Source: Candidatus Cloacimonadota bacterium
GTDB lineage: Bacteria > Cloacimonadota > Cloacimonadia > Cloacimonadales > TCS61
Length of the DNA: 64,000 nucleotides
Direction of reading: 5' to 3'
NCBI GenBank assembly: GCA_030445745.1
Contig: JASUTE010000004.1
Coordinates: 1-64,000 of the forward strand
Positions 56,317 through 64,000 of the stretch are shown here, in pieces; the first letter of the stretch is position 1; every line of letters starts with the position of its first letter. The notes beneath the pieces are model-generated. The model saw only the letters and a list, made by a program, of their open reading frames with translations. It did not search any database and was not told where the DNA came from. The position numbers and the translations under genes were made by a program.

Positions 56317-57900
56317 TTAAAAGAAACTTGATTTAGTTGCTTCCAGCAATTGGTTCAGTGATTTTTCCCTGGAATCTACTTCTCGTAAAGCGGATTTACT
56401 TTCGGTTCTTGCTTTAACTTTTTGCAGGTATTCCATTGCTTGGTTAAAATCGCTGTGGGCAGCATCTCTTTGACTATCCCGCTCGTTTACCAACCTATCA
56501 GCTTCCTCTCCATAAGCTTCTTTTGCTTTCTCTTCCAATTCCAAGTAGTTTTCATATTTCTTATAGCCAATTTGCTGATACATTTTGGCCATTGTAAGGT
56601 ATGGTCTGTAATTACTGGGTTCTTTTTGGATAGCTATTTGTGCATTATTTTCTGCTTTATCATAGTTTTTCAAGGCGATATGCGCTTCTGCTAAATTGAT
56701 ATACACAGAAATATTATCTGGTTCTAATTCTTTTAGTTTATTCAAGGTTTCTACTGCTTTCTGATAATTGTTCAAGGTAGCATATGCATTAGCCAGATTC
56801 ATGTAGGCGCGTGTATTTTCTGGTTGTTCTGCTATCAGAGATTTGTACTGCTCAATTGCGCTATCTAACTTTCCGGTTCTTAAATAGCAGCTTCCTAATT
56901 TTTTGGAAAGTTCCTCATCATCTGGAAATCTCTTCACCGCTTCTTCCAAAGGCGTTATAGCTTTATCGTAAAGTTCCTGATCGTAGTACATTAGTCCTAG
57001 TTGCTTGTAAGCATCAGCATATTCCTTATCAAGTTCTATTGCTTTTCGATAAGCTTCTGCCGCATCCTCGTAGTATTCAATCTTGGTGTAAGTATCACCA
57101 ATTTGCAACCAGGTTTCTTTTGTTTGTTGTACTTCTGCCAATTTATGCAGGATATCGACTGCTTCTTCATATTTGAATTGTTGTAGATAGGTTTTGCTAA
57201 GCTGATCCAAAATATCAGCGTTTTGAGGGTCCAGTTCTAAGGCTTGCAAATAATATTCTTCTGCTTTTTCGTAGTTTCTGTTGAAATAATTAATGTAGCC
57301 CAGATAAAAATGAGCCATAACGTTGGTTTTATCGATCTCGATCACTCTTTCAAAAGCTTCCTGAGCAGATTGATAGTTTCTGCTATTAAAGTGCTGCATT
57401 GCTATATTAATAGCTTCCTGCAACTCGGTTGAGATCAATCTTTCCAGACGACTTATGAGGTTTTTATCCACACTTTCGCGACGGCTTTCAGTATCTTTTT
57501 GGGTTAAGAAGTTTAGGGCTGTCACACTACCAGAGCGCATACTATAAATTTTCACACTAATTTTGAAATCATTTGAATCGACTTCTTGTACAGTACCCCA
57601 AACTAGGTAATCGGCATCCAATTTCTGTCCCAGTTCTGCCAATTTTTTGCTTCCCAGAGCAGAAATATTGGTATAGCCAGATTCTTCTAGTACATTCTCT
57701 ATTTCTTTTAAATCGATAAGCTGAAGGTTTTCGTAATTTTCAAACAACTTTTCGAAATCTCTACTTAAAAGCATTTTCACCACGTAATCGCTTTTACGAT
57801 CCTGTTTTTTTAATTCCAAGATCGCAACTTTCTCAGCTGCAGCAAACAGAAAACTGCTTATCATCGTAAAGGTTAGTATAAGGAAGATCGTCTTTTTCAT
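56317..57900 (-). CDS. Secreted CsgG/FlgO-like plus TPR repeat protein
   Basis: A 527-residue protein with a signal peptide (MKKTIFLILTFTMISSFLFA). It has a CsgG/FlgO-like alpha/beta domain (about 23-145: 'KVAILELKKQ', 'LQLIDLKEIENVLEESGYTN', 'LDADYLVWGTVQEV'), then about eight TPR units (about 160-450, for example 'AHFYLGYINYFNRNYEKAEE', 'AYMNLANAYATLNNYQKAVE') and a charged helical C-terminus. It probably acts as a periplasmic scaffold for an envelope complex; partners are unknown. TTGGAGGA precedes the start. Confidence 0.87.
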   Translation of the reverse strand: MKKTIFLILTFTMISSFLFAAAEKVAILELKKQDRKSDYVVKMLLSRDFEKLFENYENLQLIDLKEIENVLEESGYTNISALGSKKLAELGQKLDADYLVWGTVQEVDSNDFKISVKIYSMRSGSVTALNFLTQKDTESRRESVDKNLISRLERLISTELQEAINIAMQHFNSRNYQSAQEAFERVIEIDKTNVMAHFYLGYINYFNRNYEKAEEYYLQALELDPQNADILDQLSKTYLQQFKYEEAVDILHKLAEVQQTKETWLQIGDTYTKIEYYEDAAEAYRKAIELDKEYADAYKQLGLMYYDQELYDKAITPLEEAVKRFPDDEELSKKLGSCYLRTGKLDSAIEQYKSLIAEQPENTRAYMNLANAYATLNNYQKAVETLNKLKELEPDNISVYINLAEAHIALKNYDKAENNAQIAIQKEPSNYRPYLTMAKMYQQIGYKKYENYLELEEKAKEAYGEEADRLVNERDSQRDAAHSDFNQAMEYLQKVKARTESKSALREVDSREKSLNQLLEATKSSFF

Positions 57901-57973
57901 TTTTCCTCCAAATGAATATTTAATTTTTTTCCATTTTTTCTTTTTGAAATTTTAGAGCAAGATATTTTTATAG

Positions 57974-59065
57974 TTATTTCACTTGTTTATTTATAAATTT
58001 TGAATTCATAAGGCGAGCCACAGCCATGTAATTGGGTTTAAAGGCTATTTTATTTCCGACTTTATATTTCAATCTTTGTGAACGATTTATATTAGCACCT
58101 AAATTGTACACAGTCATATCGGAAGTAGTGCCAATAAATTGTACATTTTTATCTTTAGCTTCTATTTCGTTAACATCGACATCTAAAATGCCAAAATCCA
58201 AAATAGCGCGATATGTTTTTTTATGTTTTTCATCTGGTTCTTGAATATGTCCAATACTAGCTTCACTGATCACACCATCTGGATTGCTCTCTTTTTCTTC
58301 CATCTCTATGATATTTGCATCGTATTCGAAGGTGTCGGTAGAAAGATTGCGGAATTTTTTGTTGTTTAAGGGTGAAGTTCCTAAAAAAGCTGCTTCGCCA
58401 ATGCGAAAATGATTTACTGCCTTTGGAATCTTCTTTTTACTAATAAGAGGGAGAGTTATGGAGCTTCCACCAGAAATTAGTTCTAACTTTTTATTGAATT
58501 TGGTTTCCAAAAGCTGTTCATATAAACAAAGCTGGATAAGTTTGTCATAAGTGGGTTCTACACCATACATACAACCTAAATTAGTACCTAAGCCAATAAC
58601 TTGTAGGTTGGGAAGGTTGAAAATTCGCGAGTAGAAATCGACGATATTTTCACGGATAACACCCTCGCGCAGTTCACCCATTTCTACCATAATTATCACA
58701 CGGTGTATCTTACCTTGCCTTTCAGCTTCTTCGTTCAAAGCCACTAAAGTGGAATAGGAAGAGTTTACAGAAATGTCAGCATATTTGATTACTTTTGGGG
58801 CACTTTGAATAGCTGGTGGCTTAATGTACATGGTAACAATATCTGGTCGAATATCTTTTATCACTTTTAAGTTGGAAAGTCTGGAATCGCCCACTGAATG
58901 TAGATTTTTTATCGCAGGATCGTGCAAAATTTTTTCTAAAGTACCACGATGTCCAGATAGAATCTTAGCTACCAAAGTCCACTGAATGTTGTTGTTAGCA
59001 AGATATTCGTTCATTTTCTTGATATTTTTTAAAATTTTTTCAGTTTTTATTACTAATTCTGCCAT
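57974..59065 (-). CDS. Alanine/ornithine racemase family PLP enzyme
   Basis: A 363-residue fold-type III PLP enzyme related to alanine racemase. The N-terminal barrel carries the PLP lysine, Lys34 in 'WTLVAKILSGH'. 'VIIMVEMGELREGV', 'VIGLGTNLGCMYGV' and 'ELISGGSSITLPLI' fit the Orr-like branch that racemises ornithine or other amino acids rather than cell-wall Alr. The substrate cannot be fixed. It lies 9 bases after the GNAT gene, suggesting that a racemised amino acid and an acetylation step belong together. Confidence 0.88.
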   Translation of the reverse strand: MAELVIKTEKILKNIKKMNEYLANNNIQWTLVAKILSGHRGTLEKILHDPAIKNLHSVGDSRLSNLKVIKDIRPDIVTMYIKPPAIQSAPKVIKYADISVNSSYSTLVALNEEAERQGKIHRVIIMVEMGELREGVIRENIVDFYSRIFNLPNLQVIGLGTNLGCMYGVEPTYDKLIQLCLYEQLLETKFNKKLELISGGSSITLPLISKKKIPKAVNHFRIGEAAFLGTSPLNNKKFRNLSTDTFEYDANIIEMEEKESNPDGVISEASIGHIQEPDEKHKKTYRAILDFGILDVDVNEIEAKDKNVQFIGTTSDMTVYNLGANINRSQRLKYKVGNKIAFKPNYMAVARLMNSKFINKQVK

Positions 59066-59074
59066 AATAATATC

Positions 59075-59521
59075 CTATTTATTTTCAAAACGCATTTCAG
59101 CATATTTACTTGTAAAACCCAATCTTTCATAAAGCCTTTTGGCAGGGTTATGATATTCCACATGCAGGGCGATATCGCCATCGCAGAGTTCTTTTGCTTT
59201 TTCTATTATTTGGGAACCCAGTCCTTTGCCACGCTGATTAGCATGTACTGCTACATATACTAAAATATTTTTAGGAATATATTGTGTCATTCCTGTAAAA
59301 TTCATCACTAAGCCGCCTACCAGCTTCTTGTTTTCATATGCGGCTAATAGATAACCTCCCTTACCCTCTTCTTCAGAAAAGGCATAATCAATAGAAGCCG
59401 ATATTGCTTCTTTCTTATCTCCAAATTCACCCAATTGATTATAAAGAAAATCTATAAATTCCTGTTTGTTTAAATTATTGCCAAAATCTTCCGGTTTCCG
59501 TATTACTTGAATATCTAACAT
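59075..59521 (-). CDS. GNAT family acetyltransferase
   Basis: A 148-residue single-domain N-acetyltransferase. The acetyl-CoA binding motif A reads 'VHANQRGKGLGSQIIEKAKE' (R-x-x-G-x-G/A type), and the C-terminal 'YHNPAKRLYERLGF' is the usual motif B. The substrate is unknown; possibly the amino acid product handled by the racemase-like enzyme coupled downstream. The ATG follows GGAGGA. Confidence 0.88.
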   Translation of the reverse strand: MLDIQVIRKPEDFGNNLNKQEFIDFLYNQLGEFGDKKEAISASIDYAFSEEEGKGGYLLAAYENKKLVGGLVMNFTGMTQYIPKNILVYVAVHANQRGKGLGSQIIEKAKELCDGDIALHVEYHNPAKRLYERLGFTSKYAEMRFENK

Positions 59522-59708
59522 CTATTCCTCCTTAAGGTTGGTTGTAAACTATATTTATAATTGCTTGCATTTTGGTTATCAATTTTATTTTTATTTTTCA
59601 TTATTTTAGACAATTTACAAATTAACCTTATTTGTGCAAGTGTTTTTTAGTATACTACAACCATCAGACAAAGCCAAATTAGGAGAAACCAAATGGTTTC
59701 CAATAAAA

Positions 59709-59717
59709 TTAGCACTC
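59709..59717 (+). promoter_or_regulatory. Perfect isolated CIRCE half-site
   Basis: TTAGCACTC, identical to the consensus left arm of CIRCE, placed 12 bases ahead of the hrcA -35 box. No right arm follows at the normal 9-base spacing. Confidence 0.6.
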
Positions 59718-59728
59718 TGAGTTTTAGT

Positions 59729-59756
59729 TTGACAATTTTCCTAAATGAATTAAATT
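59729..59756 (+). promoter_or_regulatory. Promoter of the hrcA operon
   Basis: TTGACA (59729-59734), 16 bases, TAAATT (59751-59756). The position fits a housekeeping-sigma promoter with transcription starting close to the CIRCE operator. Confidence 0.65.
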
Positions 59757-59765
59757 GTCTCACGA

Positions 59766-59792
59766 TTAGCGGTCTAAGATAAAGAGTGCTAA
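59766..59792 (+). promoter_or_regulatory. CIRCE operator (HrcA binding site)
   Basis: TTAGCGGTC, nine bases, GAGTGCTAA: the right arm is perfect, the left arm differs from consensus TTAGCACTC at two bases. It ends where the AAGGTGAG ribosome binding site of hrcA begins, so HrcA bound here should block the operon; as the family name implies, hrcA is autoregulated. Confidence 0.9.
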
Positions 59793-59802
59793 GGTGAGAA
59801 AA

Positions 59803-60861
59803 ATGAAGAAAAATGAGATAAGAAGAAGAAGAGTTTTAAAGAATTTGGTAGAAGAATATATCAGTTCTAGCGAGCCTGTGTCATCAAAACTGATATGCGA
59901 TAAGTATGAACATAACAACAGTCCAGCTACAATTAGAATAGATCTAAACAAGCTGGAGAATGAGAACTATGTCTTTCAGCAACATACTTCTGGCGGAAGA
60001 GTTCCCACAATAAAGGGTTATAGAAGATATATCCAGATGATATCTTCGGAAATCATCGATGATACCTACAAAAATGCCGATATATTGCGTAGTATTCTTA
60101 TTAAATACTACGATGACACGCCACTAGCATTGCACTACATAATGCGTTATCTTGCTAAAGAAACCGATCAGCTTAGTTTTGTGGCTGAACCAGAAGTATC
60201 CTACGGATATCTGAATAAATTGGATGTTTTCAAGATTAGCAAAAATAAGCTTTTGTTTGTTGTCAGCTTAGATTCTGGAATCGATAAAACTGTTATTCTA
60301 AATTGCGATTACGGAATTAATGAAAAGCAATTGCGCACAATTGTCCGCTATGTGAATGAAGAGCTGGTTGGTAGACGCATCTATGATATTCAACATAAAT
60401 ATCTTAATGAGATCGCTGCTAAGGTAAGCGAAGAAAACAAAATATTAAAATCTTTTATGGAAGAGCTGCAGAAAGCATTAATCGAGATCAGTAAGTATTA
60501 CATTCATTTCGATGGCAATATTAGTTTTTTGGAGCAACCAGAGTTCGACGAACGTACGATGATTCTAAAATTTTTGGGATTTATTCAGCGACAGGATCAT
60601 TTGGTAAGCCTGATGCAAAAGTGCAAGGGCGACAGGCCATACTACTATATCATGGGTGAAGATTTAGGGGAACCGGAACTATCTAACTATACTCTGCTTT
60701 TTGCTAAGTATAAGATATTTGGAGTTCCTGGTTATTTGGGAGTTTTAGGACCTTCACGTATGAACTATCGACGCAATATTACACTTATACGCGACTATGC
60801 AAAAATTATTACAAATACTACAAATAAAGGAGTGGTGGTAAGTAAAAATGGCAAAAAATAA
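59803..60861 (+). CDS. hrcA: Heat-inducible transcription repressor HrcA
   Basis: A 352-residue repressor that binds CIRCE and is kept active by GroEL in studied bacteria. It has an N-terminal winged helix ('EEYISSSEPVSSKLICDKYE', 'SPATIRIDLNKLENENYVFQ', 'SGGRVPTIKGYRRYI') and the C-terminal GAF-like dimer region with 'FSGPSRMNYRR'-type ending seen as 'LGPSRMNYRRNITLIRDY'. The ATG at 59803, behind AAGGTGAG, is chosen over a GTG at 59794, which would place CIRCE bases at the start codon. First gene of hrcA-grpE-dnaK-dnaJ. Confidence 0.95.
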   Translation: MKKNEIRRRRVLKNLVEEYISSSEPVSSKLICDKYEHNNSPATIRIDLNKLENENYVFQQHTSGGRVPTIKGYRRYIQMISSEIIDDTYKNADILRSILIKYYDDTPLALHYIMRYLAKETDQLSFVAEPEVSYGYLNKLDVFKISKNKLLFVVSLDSGIDKTVILNCDYGINEKQLRTIVRYVNEELVGRRIYDIQHKYLNEIAAKVSEENKILKSFMEELQKALIEISKYYIHFDGNISFLEQPEFDERTMILKFLGFIQRQDHLVSLMQKCKGDRPYYYIMGEDLGEPELSNYTLLFAKYKIFGVPGYLGVLGPSRMNYRRNITLIRDYAKIITNTTNKGVVVSKNGKK

Positions 60862-61489
60862 AATAGAAAATGCAAAAGATGTGAAAGAAGTTAAAGAAAA
60901 AAAAGAGTTTAAACAAGAGCAGGAAAAAGAAAAAAAGAAAAAAACAGAGGTGAGTATTGAAGAGCAAAATAAGAAGCTACAGGAAGAGATTGAAAAGTTA
61001 AAACAGGAAGTGGAAAAATTAAATGAACGGCGAATTCGTACTGCTGCTGAATTTGAAAACTTCCGGCGGAGGAGCAATAGTGAAAAATCGAACTGGATAA
61101 AAAATGCAACCGAGAGATTAACACTGGAAATATGTGAGGTTCTGGATAACTTCGAACGAGCCTTAGCTCCTGAAAAAGAGTTTGAGGATATAGCTTCTTT
61201 CCGAAAAGGAATAGAACTTATCTACCAGCAGCTGCAAAATATATTGAACAGAGAGGGAGTGCAAAAAATAGAAGCAGTTGGCAAAGACTTTGATCCCAAT
61301 TATCACGATGCTCTAGCACATATTCCTTCTGAATTGGAAGAGAACAAGGTGGCTGCTGTTATTCAAAATGGCTACAAAATGAACGATAAGGTTATAAGAC
61401 CGGCAAAGGTGGCGGTTTCCAATGGAGAAAAACCGCAAACCAAGCAAGAAAATAAACAAGAAAAGCAGAAGAAAGATAAAAAACAATAA
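60848..61489 (+). CDS. grpE: GrpE nucleotide exchange factor
   Basis: A 213-residue co-chaperone that releases ADP from DnaK. A long Lys/Glu-rich coiled coil (about 15-75) leads to '[20 protein letters not shown]' and the beta-wing domain with '[19 protein letters not shown]' and '[20 protein letters not shown]'. A Lys/Gln-rich tail closes it. It overlaps the end of hrcA by 14 bases. Confidence 0.96.
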   Translation: MAKNKIENAKDVKEVKEKKEFKQEQEKEKKKKTEVSIEEQNKKLQEEIEKLKQEVEKLNERRIRTAAEFENFRRRSNSEKSNWIKNATERLTLEICEVLDNFERALAPEKEFEDIASFRKGIELIYQQLQNILNREGVQKIEAVGKDFDPNYHDALAHIPSELEENKVAAVIQNGYKMNDKVIRPAKVAVSNGEKPQTKQENKQEKQKKDKKQ

Positions 61490-61503
61490 AATTGGAGGAA
61501 ATT

Positions 61504-63480
61504 ATGGGAAAAATTATAGGAATTGATTTAGGAACCACTAACTCATGCGTAAGCGTAATGGAAGGTGGTAAACCGGTTGTTATCCAAAATGCAGAAGGTG
61601 CTAGAACTACCCCTTCTGTAGTCGCTTTCACCAAAGATAAACAGCGTCTTATCGGCCAATTAGCCAAAAGACAATCGGTTACCAACCCTAGTAATACAAT
61701 ATATTCTATCAAACGTTTCATGGGTCGTCAGCTAAATGAAGTTGGCGATGAGATCAAGAATGTGAACTACCAAGTAAAAGGCGGTAAATATGGTGAAGCT
61801 GTGGTTCATGTAGATGTGGAAAACAAAGATTTTTCTCCTCAGGAAATTTCAGCAATGATTCTTACAAAAATGAAGGAAACAGCCGAATCTCACTTAGGCC
61901 AGAAAATAACTGAGGCAGTTATTACCGTGCCAGCTTATTTCAACGATGCTCAAAGGCAGGCTACCAAAGATGCAGGTAAAATTGCAGGATTAGATGTAAA
62001 AAGAATTATCAACGAGCCAACAGCAGCAGCTTTAGCCTATGGGTTGAATAACAAAAAAGAGGAAAAAGTTGCAGTATACGATCTAGGTGGTGGTACTTTT
62101 GATATCTCTATTTTGGAAGTAGCTGAAGGTGTTGTAGAGGTACTTTCTACCAATGGCGATACCCACTTGGGTGGAGATGATTTTGACCAAAAAATAATGG
62201 ACTGGCTTATCAAAAAATTCAAAGATGATGAAGGAATTGACCTTTCCGGCGATAAAATGGCAATGCAGCGTATTCGTGAAGCTGCTGAAAAAGCTAAAAT
62301 AGAACTTTCTGGAACTCAAACCACAAATATTAATCTGCCTTTCATAACTGCAGATGCTTCTGGCCCCAAACACCTGAGTTACGATCTGAGTAAATCTGAA
62401 TTTAACAGAATGACAAGTGATCTAATAGATCGTTCAATTGAACCCTGTAAAATGGCTTTGAAAGATGCTAAATTGAATGTTGGTGACATTGACGAGATCA
62501 TTTTAGTGGGTGGAAGTACCAGAATACCCGCTGTTAAGGAAGCTGTGGAAAAATTCTTTGGTAAAAAACCAAATCAAAGTGTGAATCCAGACGAAGTAGT
62601 AGCAGTAGGAGCTGCTATTCAAGGTGGAATTCTTTCCGGAGATGAAAATCTGAATGATATTCTGCTTTTGGATGTAACTCCTCTCTCTTTGGGTATAGAA
62701 ACCTTAGGTGGAGTTATGACAACTCTAATCGAGAGAAATACAACTATCCCAACCAAGAAGAGCCAAGTATTCTCGACAGCTGCCGATAACCAGCCTACAG
62801 TTTCTATACATGTACTACAAGGAGAGCGTCCTATGGCTCAGGACAATAGAACTCTGGGACGCTTTGATCTAACCGGAATTCCACCAGCTCCACGCGGAGT
62901 ACCTCAAATCGAGGTTACCTTCGATATCGATGCTAATGGTATCTTGCATGTTTCTGCAAAAGACAAGGGTACCGGCAAAGAACAGTCTATCAAAATAGAA
63001 AGAACCGGTTCTTTGAGTGAAGAAGAGATCGAAAAAATGGTAAAAGATGCCGAAGCACATTCCGAAGAAGATAAGAAAAAGCAGGAAATAGTAACTGCAA
63101 AAAATGAACTAGATAACCTGATCTTCTCAACCGAAAAGAGCTTGAAAGAACATGGCGATAAGCTTTCCGATGAGGAGAGAAAACAGGTGGAAGATGCTAT
63201 CAAAGAGGCTAAAGAAAAATACGAAAAAGGCAATAGCAAACAGGAATATGAAACTGCTAAAGAAGAACTGGCAAAAAAAGCTCAAAAGATCGGTGAAATA
63301 ATGTACGCTGAAATGCAAAAAGAACAACAACAGCAGGGCGCAGCAGGTGGCGGTGCTCAGAACATGAACCAAGCTGATTTCGATTCTAGCAAAATGAACC
63401 AAGAAAAGGAAGATAAATCGGAAAAAGATGAAGGACCGGTTGATGCCGACTTCGAAGTAGTTGATGACGACGAGAAATAA
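61504..63480 (+). CDS. dnaK: Chaperone DnaK (Hsp70)
   Basis: A 658-residue Hsp70. The nucleotide-binding domain begins [20 protein letters not shown] and has '[20 protein letters not shown]', '[18 protein letters not shown]' and '[19 protein letters not shown]'. The substrate-binding domain has '[20 protein letters not shown]' and '[20 protein letters not shown]'. A Gln/Gly-rich linker precedes the acidic end [20 protein letters not shown] precedes the ATG at 61504; a TTG four codons earlier is not used. Confidence 0.98.
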   Translation: MGKIIGIDLGTTNSCVSVMEGGKPVVIQNAEGARTTPSVVAFTKDKQRLIGQLAKRQSVTNPSNTIYSIKRFMGRQLNEVGDEIKNVNYQVKGGKYGEAVVHVDVENKDFSPQEISAMILTKMKETAESHLGQKITEAVITVPAYFNDAQRQATKDAGKIAGLDVKRIINEPTAAALAYGLNNKKEEKVAVYDLGGGTFDISILEVAEGVVEVLSTNGDTHLGGDDFDQKIMDWLIKKFKDDEGIDLSGDKMAMQRIREAAEKAKIELSGTQTTNINLPFITADASGPKHLSYDLSKSEFNRMTSDLIDRSIEPCKMALKDAKLNVGDIDEIILVGGSTRIPAVKEAVEKFFGKKPNQSVNPDEVVAVGAAIQGGILSGDENLNDILLLDVTPLSLGIETLGGVMTTLIERNTTIPTKKSQVFSTAADNQPTVSIHVLQGERPMAQDNRTLGRFDLTGIPPAPRGVPQIEVTFDIDANGILHVSAKDKGTGKEQSIKIERTGSLSEEEIEKMVKDAEAHSEEDKKKQEIVTAKNELDNLIFSTEKSLKEHGDKLSDEERKQVEDAIKEAKEKYEKGNSKQEYETAKEELAKKAQKIGEIMYAEMQKEQQQQGAAGGGAQNMNQADFDSSKMNQEKEDKSEKDEGPVDADFEVVDDDEK

Positions 63481-63489
63481 ATAAAAAAT

Positions 63490-63517
63490 ACTTGCGGAGA
63501 TTTCCCTCTCCGCAAGT
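63490..63517 (+). promoter_or_regulatory. Strong hairpin between dnaK and dnaJ
   Basis: An 11-bp perfect stem (ACTTGCGGAGA at 63490-63500, TCTCCGCAAGT at 63507-63517) with a 6-nt loop. Only a short TTTATCTT follows, so it may act as a weak terminator or an mRNA-stabilising/processing hairpin that sets the DnaK to DnaJ ratio. Confidence 0.75.
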
Positions 63518-63548
63518 TTATCTTAAATCTTCTTAAAGGAATTTCAAT

Positions 63549-64000
63549 ATGGCAAAACGTGATTATTATGAAGTACTCGGAGTTGACAAAAATGCTTCTG
63601 CGAGTGATATAAAAAGAGCATATCGCAAATTGGCGATGAAATATCATCCTGATAAAAATAAAGATGACAAAGAAGCTGAAAATAAATTCAAAGAGGCTTC
63701 CGAAGCTTATGAAGTACTTAGTGATCCGCAAAAACGTCAGAAATATGATCAGTATGGGCATGCGGGTGTAGAAGGCTCATTTAGCAATGGTGGCTTTAGC
63801 TGGGATGATTTTACCCATGCCAGTGATTTTTCCGATATTTTCGGAGAAGGTGGCTTGGGTAGTATCTTTGAAAGTTTCTTCGGTGGATTTGGCGGCAGTG
63901 GAAGACGTTCTGCCAGACAAAACAACCGTGGTGAGGATTTGCAAATATCGCTTTCCCTAACTTTGGAAGAAATTGCCAAAGGAGTAGAGAAAAAGATAAA
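63549..64000 (+). CDS. dnaJ: Chaperone DnaJ, N-terminal part
   Basis: The first ~150 codons of DnaJ; the gene runs off the window edge. J domain: '[20 protein letters not shown]' and KYHPDKNKD with His33-Pro34-Asp35, which stimulates the DnaK ATPase. The G/F-rich segment follows ('[20 protein letters not shown]'), and the window ends at the strand before the zinc-binding repeats. AAAGGA precedes the ATG at 63549. Confidence 0.97.
   Translation, partial: MAKRDYYEVLGVDKNASASDIKRAYRKLAMKYHPDKNKDDKEAENKFKEASEAYEVLSDPQKRQKYDQYGHAGVEGSFSNGGFSWDDFTHASDFSDIFGEGGLGSIFESFFGGFGGSGRRSARQNNRGEDLQISLSLTLEEIAKGVEKKI

Overview
The window looks like a piece of chromosome from a low-GC, Gram-negative (two-membrane) bacterium of the FCB superphylum, most likely a member of Cloacimonadota. 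This is an inference. It rests on LPS export and lipid A genes (lptF, lptG, lpxB), on secreted multidomain proteins carrying 'SPNGGEEW' repeats and a C-terminal 'YPNPFNP' sorting/FlgD-like module that ends in 'KMLLMK' or 'KMILLK', and on the AT-rich coding style. No phage, CRISPR array, insertion sequence or restriction system was seen. The one clearly broken gene is an FMN-binding-domain pseudogene.

Layout. 1-7861 (+): the 3' end of a 5S rRNA, a small beta-barrel protein, then a coupled run ligA-lptF-lptG-glycosyltransferase-flippase (DNA ligase followed by envelope genes). 7872-14848 (-): two large secreted repeat proteins, the FMN-binding pseudogene and a DUF6765-like protein. 14995-21515 (-): glyA, rpiB and a ptb-like gene behind their own promoter, preceded by an aminotransferase, a DUF374 acyltransferase, lpxB, a Cys-rich protein and a YjbQ protein. 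21900-27649 (-): a metalloprotease/beta-propeller/barrel protein coupled to an MlaD (MCE) protein and an MlaF-type ATPase without an adjacent MlaE permease, then dinB. 27750-37554 (+): fourteen tightly packed, often translationally coupled genes. They encode an ECF-type transporter with three unusual exported or anchored accessory proteins, an AlaX editing protein, a four-gene DUF6754 membrane cluster, a MobB-like GTPase with a Cys cluster and a small APH-fold kinase. This is the least understood part of the window. 37593-41705 (-): an ABCG-like transporter with an N-terminal TerB/FHA-like region and a lipoprotein. 42090-49323 (+): an expanded macromolecular-synthesis cluster, rpsU-yqeY-cvpA-mutS2-dnaG-rpoD, ending with a CAU tRNA. 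49322-53313 (-): a sigma-54 response regulator and its large sensor kinase. 53634-55415 (+): a PpiD-like folding protein. 55416-56316: a cluster of dispersed intergenic repeats. 56317-59521 (-): a TPR protein, an Ala/Orn-racemase-family enzyme and a GNAT acetyltransferase. 59709-64000 (+): the CIRCE-controlled hrcA-grpE-dnaK-dnaJ heat-shock operon, with dnaJ cut by the window edge.

Observations most worth a second look: a ~64-base element shared by the upstream regions of yjbQ and rpsU; the ECF transporter whose two ATPases have complementary degenerate motifs and which travels with cysteine-free, molybdopterin-oxidoreductase-like fold proteins; the DUF6754 four-gene membrane cluster; an extra CIRCE half-site upstream of the hrcA promoter; and the mosaic of exact 89-bp repeats at 55.8-56.2 kb.
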